DNA from: an uncultured Endozoicomonas sp.
GTDB lineage: Bacteria; Pseudomonadota; Gammaproteobacteria; Pseudomonadales; Endozoicomonadaceae
Reading direction: 5' to 3'
DNA length: 64,000 bases
Assembly: GCF_947495845.1 (NCBI RefSeq)
Contig: NZ_CANMAO010000008.1
Span: forward strand, 62,001 to 126,000
Part shown: positions 35,437 to 43,942 of the stretch, one piece after another
Position numbering within the stretch: position 1 is the first letter of the stretch
Layout: each line of letters starts with the position of its first letter
Notes under the pieces: generated by a model
The model's database searches: none
What the model saw: the letters and a program-made list of their open reading frames with translations, nothing else
Told to the model about the DNA's origin: nothing
Translations under genes and position numbers: made by a program

Positions 35437-35561
35437 ATATCTCAGAAGCGATAGTCACTGATTTTGAAATGTAACTCTTCTCTGGGCAGGCGAGCATATC
35501 ATCATGTCGTTTCACCATACCTGTGAGGTATAATGGTTATAATCAGGGCGCATAATCGCTA

Positions 35562-35575
35562 TTGATTTGTATCAA
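35562..35575. promoter_or_regulatory. Perfect FNR/ANR box upstream of the reductive dehalogenase-like operon
   Basis: TTGATTTGTATCAA is an exact match to TTGAT-N4-ATCAA. It is 108 bases before the chosen ATG. A -10-like AATACT at 35598-35603 would place the start of transcription near 35610, about 41 bases from the centre of the box, as in class II FNR-activated promoters. The placement supports induction under oxygen limitation. Confidence 0.7.
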
Positions 35576-35682
35576 TTTTATCTTTCATCACTGCTGGAAT
35601 ACTCCTCCCTCACAATTTATATCCATACAACGTCGTTCAGGCTTTATTGTCAGGCGTGTTGTACCGAATGAGGGCGTCAGAG

Positions 35683-37005
35683 ATGTCAGAAATTCTGGCC
35701 GAAGAAGAGTGCCTGAGCCAGTCAGGGCAGTCGCGGCGGAATCTGTTAAAACTGGGTGCGGTGGGTGGTGCTGCGATGATCGCGGCAGGTGTCACACCAG
35801 CAGCAAAAGCCAGAGAGGATGGCATCGGTCTCGTTAAGCACGATGCATTTCCGCTGAAAATCTCTCCGAATTACCAGCGCTTTAGCGAAATGGATACGTC
35901 TTTCCATCGCTTTAATAAGGCAGGTATCGCGTTTTATAAGCGACCAAAACCTGATGAAAACAAGCCGGGTTTTACCTCGATTGATTATGCGCTGAAGATG
36001 GGGGGGCGATCCGTTGCCAACGCCTTGAGTCCTTATGCCCCGGCATACGAAGGTTATCATCTTCCGAAAATTTTCAAACCCAATGCTCTGAATTCCGAAT
36101 TTCGTTTCAAAGACAGTGCCACCGCCCATGCCGTTATCAAGCGTGCTGCTCGTCACTATGGTGCTGATCTGGTTGGTATCACCCGCCGTGATCCGCGCTG
36201 GGACTATACCCACGTACGAGAAGGCAATACGGCTCACAAATTTGAAGACGCGCTTCAGTTTGAACCAAAAACCGTCATTATGCTGGGCTTTGAGGTTGGC
36301 TACGAAGGCATGAGGGCAGCACCATCTCCTCTGGGTGATGCTGGCCAGGTGGATGGCTATTCCAAAATGAGTAAGACGTCCCTGCAGCTGGCCTCCTTCC
36401 TTCAGCTTCTGGGTTTTCATGCTGCAGGTGTTGGTAACAGTTTTGGCTTGAGCGTGCCTTACGGTATTGCCGCCGGGCTCGGTGAAAACACCCGCATGGG
36501 ATTGCTGTTAAACCACAAATACGGCCCCAGAATACGTCTTGGTAAGGTCTACACCGATCTGGACCTGGATGAATACTTTGATAAGCCAGTCACCTTTGGT
36601 GTTGAAAGCTTCTGCAAAAAATGCATGCACTGTGCAGACAATTGCCCCTCTAAGGCGATCCCCAAAGATGAAGAACCATCCATGGGGCCGCCGGATGATG
36701 GCACCGACTGGGGCTTTAGTAATCCTGGCGTGCGCAAGTGGTATGTCAACTGTGACAAGTGTCTGCAGTATTGGGCCGACTCCAACACCAGTTGCAGTAG
36801 CTGTATCACCTCATGCCCCTACAATAAGCCCAATTTCTGGCACCATCGCCTGATCGATAAGGCCAATATGTTCCTGCCTGGCCCATTGCACAAACTGATG
36901 GCCGATATGGATCTGCTCCATGGTTACGGCAAGACTTTTAACGAGACAGCCCCTGCTGTGTTCTGGGATGACAAGGGTCGTTCATACGATGGTTTTGGAG
37001 ATTAA
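35683..37005 (+). CDS. Reductive dehalogenase-family protein (RdhA-like), Tat-exported
   Basis: A 440-residue protein with a Tat signal (RRNLLKLGAVGGAAMIAAG, cleaved near AKA). The core resembles corrinoid/iron-sulphur RdhA enzymes: GYSKMSKTSLQLASFLQLLGFHA, then AAGLGENTRMGLLLNHKYGPRIRL (in part). Two clusters follow: FCKKCMHCADNCPSKAIP (about residue 309) and CDKCLQYWADSNTSC then CSSCITSCPYNKP. RdhA reduces organohalides as terminal electron acceptors using cobamide. The start at 35683 is chosen for GAGGGCG upstream; earlier ATG at 35668 has no site. Its stop overlaps the next gene (TAATG). An epoxyqueuosine reductase is unlikely given the Tat signal and neighbours. Confidence 0.85.
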   Translation: MSEILAEEECLSQSGQSRRNLLKLGAVGGAAMIAAGVTPAAKAREDGIGLVKHDAFPLKISPNYQRFSEMDTSFHRFNKAGIAFYKRPKPDENKPGFTSIDYALKMGGRSVANALSPYAPAYEGYHLPKIFKPNALNSEFRFKDSATAHAVIKRAARHYGADLVGITRRDPRWDYTHVREGNTAHKFEDALQFEPKTVIMLGFEVGYEGMRAAPSPLGDAGQVDGYSKMSKTSLQLASFLQLLGFHAAGVGNSFGLSVPYGIAAGLGENTRMGLLLNHKYGPRIRLGKVYTDLDLDEYFDKPVTFGVESFCKKCMHCADNCPSKAIPKDEEPSMGPPDDGTDWGFSNPGVRKWYVNCDKCLQYWADSNTSCSSCITSCPYNKPNFWHHRLIDKANMFLPGPLHKLMADMDLLHGYGKTFNETAPAVFWDDKGRSYDGFGD

Positions 37006-37331
37006 TGATGTCCGGATTAGGCATTTTTTCAGGCATTGAGGTTCTGTTTTTTTGGCTGGGCGTACTCTGCCTCGCTACCGTTCAAGGTTTGATTTGGTTG
37101 CGTATTAAACACAACGCAAGCTGGTTATCTCTGGCTGTATTAGCCATGGGGTGCGGTACCATGATTTTTGATATTGCCTGGGCGGTCAGCTCAGTACTGG
37201 AAAAAGAACCTCAGTCAGCGTCCATGAGTGTTCTGGTTATCTTCTTGCCAGGCTTATTAATTGCCATATGGGGAGCACGGTTAGCCATGAGGAAACCGAC
37301 AATCGCTCCATCTATTGCTACCGAATCCTGA
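37005..37331 (+). CDS. Small membrane protein, RdhB-like anchor
   Basis: A 108-residue protein with three hydrophobic segments (about residues 9-28, 41-60 and 74-93), beginning LGIFSGIEVLFFWLGVLCLA. RdhB proteins are short, three-span membrane anchors encoded directly after rdhA, and the position, length and topology fit. The overlap with the RdhA stop shows coupling. Sequence identity to RdhB is low in general, so the call depends on context. Confidence 0.7.
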   Translation: MMSGLGIFSGIEVLFFWLGVLCLATVQGLIWLRIKHNASWLSLAVLAMGCGTMIFDIAWAVSSVLEKEPQSASMSVLVIFLPGLLIAIWGARLAMRKPTIAPSIATES

Positions 37332-37345
37332 TTTAATCATTAAAA

Positions 37346-37390
37346 GCGAGCGTAACCCGAGACGTTGATAACAGCTCGGCGTTCGCTCGC
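37346..37390. repeat. Hairpin between RdhB-like and TPR genes
   Basis: The arms GCGAGCGTAACCCGAG and CTCGGCGTTCGCTCGC can pair over 16 positions with a few mismatches around a 13-base loop. It occupies most of the 77-base gap between the genes. With no U tract it is more likely an mRNA processing or stability element than a terminator. Confidence 0.5.
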
Positions 37391-37408
37391 CCCGACAAAG
37401 ACTCCCAA

Positions 37409-38032
37409 ATGAGTGTTGTAAAAGTAGATCAACTGCAACCCCGCGTTGATGCTGGTATTGAAGCATTAGCACAAGGTGATATTCAGACCGGCATTGAACT
37501 TTTTCATGAAGTATTGGTTGAAAACAATGACTTTATGCTGGCCCATTACTATCTGGCGACTGCCTATATGCGCTTGCAGAAGTGGCAGGAAGCCGAAAAA
37601 TATCTGGACACGGTAATGGATCTCGCTCCCAGCTGGCCTTGTGGTTCGTACAGTGCCGGGCAAGTTGCCAGTGTCCAGGGCTTTCATGATGACGCTGTCG
37701 CTTTTTTTTCGGCAGCCCTCAAAAACGGTATTGATAACCGGCAGGGTTTGATCGCAAGAGGTATGGCTTTGTACGGCTGCGGACGTTTGGTAGACGCCAT
37801 AGATGATCTCGATCAAGTCATTACACAAGAAATGGACCTGACCGCTCTTCAGTATCGCATGGCTTGCTTTTTGGGCATGCATCGCTATCAAGAGGCACTG
37901 TCTGATATCGAGGCGTTAATCACGCTTCAAGGTGAGACAGAGGAACTGCTTGATATTCGTCAGGAGTGTCAGCTGAAAATCCCCGCTTCTTCAGCCGCAG
38001 AACCCATACGAATGATTGACCTTCCAGGCTGA
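37409..38032 (+). CDS. TPR-repeat protein of the dehalogenase locus
   Basis: A 207-residue cytoplasmic protein made of tetratricopeptide repeats, for example EVLVENNDFMLAHYYLATAYMRLQKWQEAEKYLD (in part) and ALKNGIDNRQGLIARGMALYGCGRLVDAIDDL. There is no signal peptide. TPR proteins are usually assembly or chaperone scaffolds. Encoded between rdhB- and rdhC-like genes it may help maturation of the Tat enzyme, in the way RdhT or TorD-like chaperones do in other systems, but no such family match can be claimed. Confidence 0.75.
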   Translation: MSVVKVDQLQPRVDAGIEALAQGDIQTGIELFHEVLVENNDFMLAHYYLATAYMRLQKWQEAEKYLDTVMDLAPSWPCGSYSAGQVASVQGFHDDAVAFFSAALKNGIDNRQGLIARGMALYGCGRLVDAIDDLDQVITQEMDLTALQYRMACFLGMHRYQEALSDIEALITLQGETEELLDIRQECQLKIPASSAAEPIRMIDLPG

Positions 38033-38071
38033 AACACCCGTTGCAGATACCGGGAAAAGGAGTAATGACCT

Positions 38072-39319
38072 ATGTCTTGTCAGAACCGTTGTGACAAAGA
38101 CTGCCACCGGCAACTCAGTTGCCAACATCAAAAACAGCAACCGGAGATCATCGGCTGGCGATTTGACGCTATCAAGCTGATGCGATGGCTGGTATTGATC
38201 AGTTTTGTCGTTGCTTACTGGTTGGGACAGGGTTGGAATCAACCAAACACCATGACCCAATTGCAGAAGCTGTACCCTGAAGCAGAAATCACTGCAGTAA
38301 ACGGTAAGGATTCAGTCTGGCAGGTACAACAGTCATCTGCGGACAGCATCACCACATACACGGCCATTGCTAAAACCGAAAACAGTTATGGTGGCCCTCT
38401 TCAGCTGATTACCCTGTACGGCGATGATGGCCGGGTGAAGGATGTTGACCTTCTCAACCATACCGATACTCCCGCCTATATCCAGAAGCTGCGTAACCGG
38501 ATGCACTTTGAGCAATATGAGAATCAGCCAGTCGTGCGGAATAACAGCTCGCCGTCGTTTGATGCCGTTAGCGGTGCGACCATAAGCTCCGATGCCATTA
38601 TGAGAGCGCACTTCCGTGGCCTTGAAGAGGCAGGTCAGTTGTCGTTTGGTAAGACGCAAACTCTGGTCGAGCAAAGGTTACAGATAGAGACCCAGCATTA
38701 TGTGCTATTGGCTTTTCTGATCCTGGCTGTCGCCAGTCAGTGGATCAAACACCCAGCCTTTACCCTGGGTATGGCTGTGGGTAGTTTGATACTGATGGGG
38801 TTCTGGTTGAACCAGATGTTTACCGCCAGTACCTTTACCGCTGTGAGTCTGAGTTATACGCCCTCGGTCTATGAAAATCTGAGTTTCTGGATTCTGAGCA
38901 GCGGTATCCTGTTCGGTATCCTTTTTCTTGGAAAAAACATCTACTGCGGCAATATCTGTCCCTTCTCTGCGTTGCAATTACTGCTCAATAAAATCACAGG
39001 TTTGAGTCTGCCCCTACCGAAGTTTGTGCAAAAGTATGGCAGCTTTGTTCCGAAAATCGGCCTTTGGCTGGTGATTATTATCGGTCTGTTAACCACTGTG
39101 CCCATTGCAGGCTCCTATGAGCCGTTCAGTATGATCTTCTCTCTGCAAGGGGTCGGTATCCAGTGGGCAATATTGCCGCTTGTGGTGATTGGTGGTGTTT
39201 TTGTTCCCAAGATATTTTGCCGTTATTTTTGCCCTGCGGGTCAAGGTCTGGATTATCTGACCCAGTTCAGAAACTGGCTGGCTGGTTACATCACCAAAAA
39301 TAAACGGAGATCATCATGA
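38072..39319 (+). CDS. RdhC/NosR-like membrane protein with FMN-binding and 4Fe-4S domains
   Basis: A 415-residue polytopic membrane protein. Residues 32-50 are the first span, then a periplasmic FMN-binding domain containing AVSGATISSDAIM, the flavin-attachment motif. Several spans follow, and two CX3CP motifs (CGNICPFSAL and CRYFCPAGQG) lie toward the C-terminus. This layout is that of RdhC and NosR, proposed to pass electrons to periplasmic reductases. Unusually the N-terminal 17 residues are cysteine-rich (Cys 3, 7, 11 and 17), giving a possible extra cytoplasmic metal site. The stop overlaps the next small gene (ATGA). Confidence 0.85.
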   Translation: MSCQNRCDKDCHRQLSCQHQKQQPEIIGWRFDAIKLMRWLVLISFVVAYWLGQGWNQPNTMTQLQKLYPEAEITAVNGKDSVWQVQQSSADSITTYTAIAKTENSYGGPLQLITLYGDDGRVKDVDLLNHTDTPAYIQKLRNRMHFEQYENQPVVRNNSSPSFDAVSGATISSDAIMRAHFRGLEEAGQLSFGKTQTLVEQRLQIETQHYVLLAFLILAVASQWIKHPAFTLGMAVGSLILMGFWLNQMFTASTFTAVSLSYTPSVYENLSFWILSSGILFGILFLGKNIYCGNICPFSALQLLLNKITGLSLPLPKFVQKYGSFVPKIGLWLVIIIGLLTTVPIAGSYEPFSMIFSLQGVGIQWAILPLVVIGGVFVPKIFCRYFCPAGQGLDYLTQFRNWLAGYITKNKRRSS

Positions 39320-39441
39320 GCACATCAACCAGCAGTTCATTCAATAAAATCGGTCGCATTATCAGCGGTACTTTCTTTGCATTAATCGCTGCCTCAATAC
39401 TGCTGTTTCTGGCGGATTCCCTGCTACGCAATCTGGCCTGA
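39316..39441 (+). CDS. 41-residue single-span membrane peptide
   Basis: A short frame overlapping the RdhC-like stop codon by four bases encodes a 41-residue product starting MSTSTSSSFNKIGRII and containing one hydrophobic segment (FFALIAASILLFLA). The coupled start and the following gene 11 bases later argue for a real gene. It could be a small subunit of the RdhC-like complex. No family was recognised. Confidence 0.65.
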   Translation: MSTSTSSSFNKIGRIISGTFFALIAASILLFLADSLLRNLA

Positions 39442-39452
39442 AGACATAAGAC

Positions 39453-40754
39453 ATGAACAAGTTACCATTTTTTCTGAAAAACCTGCTCTTTAGCCCAGTG
39501 TATGCTCAGGGGGATATACTGATTGGCTATGCCAGTCAGACCGGTACGGCCAAGGGGCTCGCCGTACAGAGTGCCGAGCTTCTGCGTGCTCAGGGGCAAA
39601 ATGTCTCTTGCCTGCCATTGGCTCAGGTTGATATCTCGGAGCTGGATCATTATCAGAACATCATCCTTTTTATCAGTACCTGTGGTGAGGGTGATATTCC
39701 CGATAACGGTGTCGCTTTTTATCAGCGCCTGCAAGAACGCACAGCACAGCTGTTAACACCGGTGTCCATTTTTGCCATTGGCGACAGCAGCTATGGCCAA
39801 TTTTGTGAAGCAGGTAAACGGTTTCATCAGCAGTTTTTACGTCTGGGTGCTTCTCAGGATGACACTCTGCAAATGGTTGATGGTGCCCCGCACACAGCAT
39901 GGCAGCAGTGGTTTTCCACATTCAGCGGCATTAGACAGGACGACATTGCTGTTAATGAACCACTGACGTTAAATTTCACCCTGATCGAGCGAAAACCTCT
40001 GCATGGAGAGCAGTGCAGCCCCGGACGCGGTGCCTACAGTTTACAACTGGCTCCTGCCGATCAGGCGCGAACGTTTAAATCCGGCGATCTGTTAGGAATC
40101 ACGCCACCCAATGAAAAACGGGAGCGTTTGTACTCTATCTCTGCCGTCTCCAATGATCGGATAGAGCTCTGTATCGGTAAGGTCAGTTACGAAGAGGACG
40201 GTGAGCAAAAAGTTGGGTTATGTTCTGATTACCTGATTGAGCAACTGACCATAGGCGACACCATCGCCATGACCTATCGTCAACAAGGCGGGCTGGTATT
40301 GCCTGAACCGGAGCAGCCCTTACTGATGGTGGCAACAGGAACTGGCATCGCGCCGATGATGTGCCTGTTGCGGGAGCGTCAGCAGAATCAGGATTCAGCT
40401 GATAACTGGTTGGTTTTTGGTAATCGCCATCCGGACCAGGACTATTTCTATAAGGAAGATTTACAGCAGCTACAGGGTGCAGGAACTCTGACCCGTCTTG
40501 ATTTGGCTTTTTCCCGGCAAGGCGAACAAAAAGTTTATGTGCAAAATGTACTCGCTGAGCAGCAGGAACATGTACTTGACTGGCTGCTTCATCGTCAGGC
40601 GCGGTTGTACGTCTGTGGACAAACCGGCTTGAAGGATGGCATTGGCGACATTCTACAACAGGCACTGATAGCGCGATTAAACGACACTGAGCAGGCTGTG
40701 CAACATTATCAGCAACTGCTTGACCAGGAACAGATTGTCTTCGAACTCTACTGA
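39453..40754 (+). CDS. Flavodoxin / NAD(P)H-ferredoxin reductase fusion (CysJ-like)
   Basis: A 433-residue diflavin reductase. Residues about 20-160 are flavodoxin (ILIGYASQTGTAKGLA, STCGEGDIPDNG, AIGDSSYGQFCEAGK). Residues about 185-433 are FAD/NAD(P)-binding reductase (RLYSISAVSND, MVATGTGIAPMMCLL, LYVCGQTGLKDG). It is shorter than CysJ (about 600 residues) because the connecting subdomain is missing. It has no signal, so it would act in the cytoplasm, moving electrons from NAD(P)H to FMN and perhaps to the membrane RdhC-like protein. The operon position suggests a dedicated electron donor. Confidence 0.85.
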   Translation: MNKLPFFLKNLLFSPVYAQGDILIGYASQTGTAKGLAVQSAELLRAQGQNVSCLPLAQVDISELDHYQNIILFISTCGEGDIPDNGVAFYQRLQERTAQLLTPVSIFAIGDSSYGQFCEAGKRFHQQFLRLGASQDDTLQMVDGAPHTAWQQWFSTFSGIRQDDIAVNEPLTLNFTLIERKPLHGEQCSPGRGAYSLQLAPADQARTFKSGDLLGITPPNEKRERLYSISAVSNDRIELCIGKVSYEEDGEQKVGLCSDYLIEQLTIGDTIAMTYRQQGGLVLPEPEQPLLMVATGTGIAPMMCLLRERQQNQDSADNWLVFGNRHPDQDYFYKEDLQQLQGAGTLTRLDLAFSRQGEQKVYVQNVLAEQQEHVLDWLLHRQARLYVCGQTGLKDGIGDILQQALIARLNDTEQAVQHYQQLLDQEQIVFELY

Positions 40755-40763
40755 GTGTCCTGC

Positions 40764-41693
40764 TCATGTTAAGTCATAAATCTCTTCATAAACCAGCTCA
40801 CGCAACCATTGGTGAGCTGGCATAGCCTGGTTTCTGGTATGCCAGATAATTTGCAGCTCCATACCCGCAGGGATTTTTGTCATGTCCGAGAGCGTCAGAA
40901 AGGTAATCTGATCTTTGTACTCCAGTAAAGCCGGAATATATTTAGCCTTGTTGATGACTAGAGATCTGGCATTGAGAAATGTGTAAGTAGCGATACTGGC
41001 ATTCTCGGTTTCCAGAACCACCTGGCGTCGTCCCTGATAATTGAGGTAAGTTCTTTCAGTCTCAACGGTACGGTCAAATCCGGGGATAACGTATTTGATA
41101 TGAGGATAACTGAATAACTCATCCAGAGTGACTGTTGGGCTTTTGGCTAATGGGTGATCATTAAAAACCGCAAAAGATGGAAAATAGTGGCTCAACAAAC
41201 GCTGTCTTAACGAGGCGTAAGCCTGGTTGGCATGACCAACACCAATATCAAGCTTCAGCTGTTGTATATTTTCCAGACTGCTTTTATCCCACTCGCAAAT
41301 GTTCAAGGTAACATTGGGCGCTTCTGTTCTTATTCGATTGACAAGTCGCATAGAGGCTTGTGGGCTGATGGTCGACAGCAGTGCAATTTTAAACTCACCA
41401 ATATACGTCGAAGGATCAAAGCCCTCATTTTTCGATATATCCTCAACGCACGCAATAAAACGATCCAATTTTGGCTGAATTTGCAATGCCAGTGGTGTAA
41501 GAGTGTATTTCTGTTTATCTCGAACGAGAAGGTCATCAGCAAAATGACGACGCAGGGCACTGAGGATTCTGCTGACCGCCGGTTGCGAGATACCCAAAGA
41601 TCTCGCCACAGACGTTATATTTTTTTGTTCCAGTATAAGATTCAGGACCAGTAGCTGATTCAAATCCATGTCATATAGCTGGGGGTTAAACAT
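40764..41693 (-). CDS. LysR-family transcriptional regulator
   Basis: A 309-residue LysR regulator. The N-terminal helix-turn-helix is NITSVARSLGISQPAVSRILSALRRHFADDLLV (in part) and the C-terminal two thirds is the effector-binding domain. It is convergent with the dehalogenase-like operon and ends 10 bases after it. It is the likely local regulator, in addition to the FNR box, but binding sites were not identified. The substrate is unknown, perhaps an organohalide ligand. Confidence 0.9.
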   Translation of the reverse strand: MFNPQLYDMDLNQLLVLNLILEQKNITSVARSLGISQPAVSRILSALRRHFADDLLVRDKQKYTLTPLALQIQPKLDRFIACVEDISKNEGFDPSTYIGEFKIALLSTISPQASMRLVNRIRTEAPNVTLNICEWDKSSLENIQQLKLDIGVGHANQAYASLRQRLLSHYFPSFAVFNDHPLAKSPTVTLDELFSYPHIKYVIPGFDRTVETERTYLNYQGRRQVVLETENASIATYTFLNARSLVINKAKYIPALLEYKDQITFLTLSDMTKIPAGMELQIIWHTRNQAMPAHQWLRELVYEEIYDLT

Positions 41694-41887
41694 CGGTAAT
41701 ACTCAAGCCTGTCTAATCACGGTTGAGCCTAAATCAGACCCGGTAGAGCACAGCCTACATTCTACCAGCCTTTGTTTGGAAGTATGAGTTGAATAGTAAG
41801 AAGTAAGGTCAGTGGATACTGCAGTATGACCACTCAGGATGGATGATTCTAAAAGGTGTGACCATCAGGTGGTGACTAAGCTAAAAA

Positions 41888-41964
41888 TGGTGGGCCCAGG
41901 AGGACTTGAACCTCCGACCAATGGATTATGAGTCCACTGCTCTAACCAACTGAGCTATAGGCCC
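41888..41964 (-). tRNA. tRNA-Ile2 (anticodon CAU, lysidine-type)
   Basis: A complete 77-base cloverleaf is seen on the minus strand with the encoded CCA: GGGCCTA acceptor, GCTC..GAGC D-stem, anticodon loop CTCATAA and T-loop GTTCAAGTC. CAU anticodon tRNAs may be Met or Ile2. The acceptor has C4-G69 and C5-G68, the recognition pairs for TilS, and A73, so tRNA-Ile2 for AUA codons is favoured over elongator Met. Confidence 0.85.
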
Positions 41965-42204
41965 TGAAGCGGGTTGGATTATACGCATAGAATTGTCTGC
42001 TCGCCAACCCTGTTATCGCCTTTTGGTGGTATTTCCTTATAGGTCTTCGTTGTTCCGATTTTGAGACTCAGTTCTGTTGGTTAAGGGTACTCGCACTGGC
42101 TTCATTAATAGAGGATAATGACAGCACGTAGCGCATCCATATATTGGAACGCCATTATCAGGATTTCAAGATACCAAGCCTGACCGGTGACGGACGAGGA
42201 AACT

Positions 42205-43242
42205 ATGGCGCTGGATAAGTTGAAGAAAACAGTTCAATCAGGAACACAGGCTCTTTCTGGCCTGATCCATGGGAAGGCCGTTCTTATTGGCGTTGCTGTT
42301 CTGGCGATTTTGTTGTCGCTGCTCGGCTGGTATTGGAGTCAGGAGCCTGAACCATTTTCTGTTCAGGCAAATGCCGAAAAAGTCGCAACCGCCAATAGCA
42401 ATGAAGTGGTGACTGGTTACACGACCACGTCCACCCTTTATACGTTGTCAGACACACTGCTCACCAAACCAGGTGGTTTCTTGCGCAACGATATTATGCC
42501 GCCCGGTGTGTTGATGGATAATATGCCCAGTTGGGAGTTGGGTGTGCTGATTCAGGTGCGGGATATGGCTCGTGCGCTGCGTAAGGATTTCAGCCGTTCC
42601 CAGTCACAGTCCAGCGAAGATCCTGATCTGGCGGTGGCCGAACCTCAGTTTAACTTTGATGCCAAAAGTTGGATTCTCCCTTCCAGTGAGCGCGAATATC
42701 AGCGCGGTATCGATAAACTGCAAAGTTATATGCAGCGCCTGTCTGATCCTAATGAGTCGGCACAATTTTATACCCGGGCGGATAACCTGACCCGCTGGCT
42801 GAACGATGTGGAAACTCGCTTGGGCAGTCTTTCTCAACGACTAAGTGCCAGCGTTGGTAAACCGCGTTTAAACACCGATCTGGCCGGTGATGCCAATGCT
42901 TCACAATCTACCGACGGTGCTGTGCTGGTGGATGTGAAAACACCCTGGTCGCAAATTGATGATGTTTTCTATGAAGCTCGTGGTACTTCCTGGGCGCTGA
43001 TTCATCTGCTGAAAGCCATCGAAGTGGATTTTGCTGATGTGCTGGAAAAGAAAAATGCCACGGTAAGCGTTCGACAGATCATCCGCGAATTGGAAGCCAC
43101 TCAGGATACCGTATGGAGCCCAATGATTCTGAACGGTTCTGGTTTTGGGCTTCTGGCCAACCATTCTTTGGTCATGGCGAATTATATTTCCCGGGCTAAT
43201 GCGGCAATTATCGATTTGCGTAGATTGTTGGAGCAAGGTTAA
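42205..43242 (+). CDS. DUF2333-family inner membrane protein
   Basis: A 345-residue protein of the DUF2333 family, with a single N-terminal membrane segment (AVLIGVAVLAILLSLLGWYW) and a large periplasmic, helical remainder with the conserved TTSTLYTLSDTLLTKPGGFLRNDIMPPG (in part). Its function is unknown. The ATG at 42205 is chosen for GACGAGGAA just upstream; a GTG six codons earlier is possible. A terminator follows directly. Confidence 0.88.
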   Translation: MALDKLKKTVQSGTQALSGLIHGKAVLIGVAVLAILLSLLGWYWSQEPEPFSVQANAEKVATANSNEVVTGYTTTSTLYTLSDTLLTKPGGFLRNDIMPPGVLMDNMPSWELGVLIQVRDMARALRKDFSRSQSQSSEDPDLAVAEPQFNFDAKSWILPSSEREYQRGIDKLQSYMQRLSDPNESAQFYTRADNLTRWLNDVETRLGSLSQRLSASVGKPRLNTDLAGDANASQSTDGAVLVDVKTPWSQIDDVFYEARGTSWALIHLLKAIEVDFADVLEKKNATVSVRQIIRELEATQDTVWSPMILNGSGFGLLANHSLVMANYISRANAAIIDLRRLLEQG

Positions 43243-43265
43243 CGTTCTTATTGTTCTGTATAAAA

Positions 43266-43292
43266 AGCCTTCTATATGAAGGCTTCTTTTTT
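43266..43292 (+). terminator. Rho-independent terminator after DUF2333 gene
   Basis: AGCCTTC/GAAGGCT with a five-base loop (TATAT) is followed by TCTTTTTT. It starts 24 bases after the stop codon and precedes the HD gene. Confidence 0.85.
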
Positions 43293-43307
43293 AAAGCTGA
43301 AAATATT

Positions 43308-43910
43308 ATGAATAGTGTATCAAAACTGAGCCAGCAGCTGGCCTTTATCACCGAGGTAGAAAAGCTTAAGGCGGTTTATCGTAGAACGGTTGTTAAGCCG
43401 GATGATAATCGCCATGAGAACAGCGCCGAGCATAGCTGGCATATTGCCGTTCAAGCGGCTGTCTTGCAGGAGTATTCCGAAGAGCCGGTGGATATTCTAC
43501 GTGTTATCAAAATGCTTCTGATTCACGATGTAGTGGAAATTGATGCCGGCGATACCTTTGCCTTTGCGGATCAGGCGGAACTGTCTGGCCAGAATGCCAA
43601 AGAGTTGGAAGCGGCCAACCGTTTGTTTGGTTTATTGCCAGAAGATCAGGAGAAAGAGTACAAACAGCTTTGGCTGGAGTTTGAAGAGCTGGAAACGGCC
43701 GATTCCCGCTTTGCCAAGGCGATGGATTGCTATTTACCATTTCTCCAGAATATGGCGAATAACGGCGGCACCTGGGCAAAATACGGGATTACCCGCAGTC
43801 AGGTAGTAAAGCGTAATCAATACCTTGAAACACTGGCGCCAAAACTTTGGGCGTTCCTGCAAGAGCAGATCGATGTTTGCATCAGTAATGGCTGGCTGAA
43901 GGATATCTGA
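43308..43910 (+). CDS. HD-domain phosphohydrolase (YfbR/HDDC2-like)
   Basis: A 200-residue metal-dependent phosphohydrolase. The HD residues are seen in ENSAEHSWHIAVQAAVL and LLIHDVVEIDAGDTFAF, followed by the Glu/Asp of AKAMDCYLPFLQNM. The family includes 5'-deoxynucleotidases such as HDDC2 and YfbR. The ATG at 43308 is chosen because family proteins begin near here; an upstream frame would run through the terminator. It is a single gene convergent with the decarboxylase-like gene. Confidence 0.85.
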   Translation: MNSVSKLSQQLAFITEVEKLKAVYRRTVVKPDDNRHENSAEHSWHIAVQAAVLQEYSEEPVDILRVIKMLLIHDVVEIDAGDTFAFADQAELSGQNAKELEAANRLFGLLPEDQEKEYKQLWLEFEELETADSRFAKAMDCYLPFLQNMANNGGTWAKYGITRSQVVKRNQYLETLAPKLWAFLQEQIDVCISNGWLKDI

Positions 43911-43942
43911 GACTCTACTGTCACTTTAATTGCGTTAAAGGG

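Noticed and set aside
35683-37005. Epoxyqueuosine reductase (QueG)
   Set aside because: The Tat signal, RdhB/RdhC-like neighbours and the second cysteine cluster layout fit the dehalogenase family better; QueG is cytoplasmic.
41888-41964. Elongator tRNA-Met reading of the CAU tRNA
   Set aside because: The acceptor stem has C4-G69 and C5-G68, which favour tRNA-Ile2, though experimental proof is absent.
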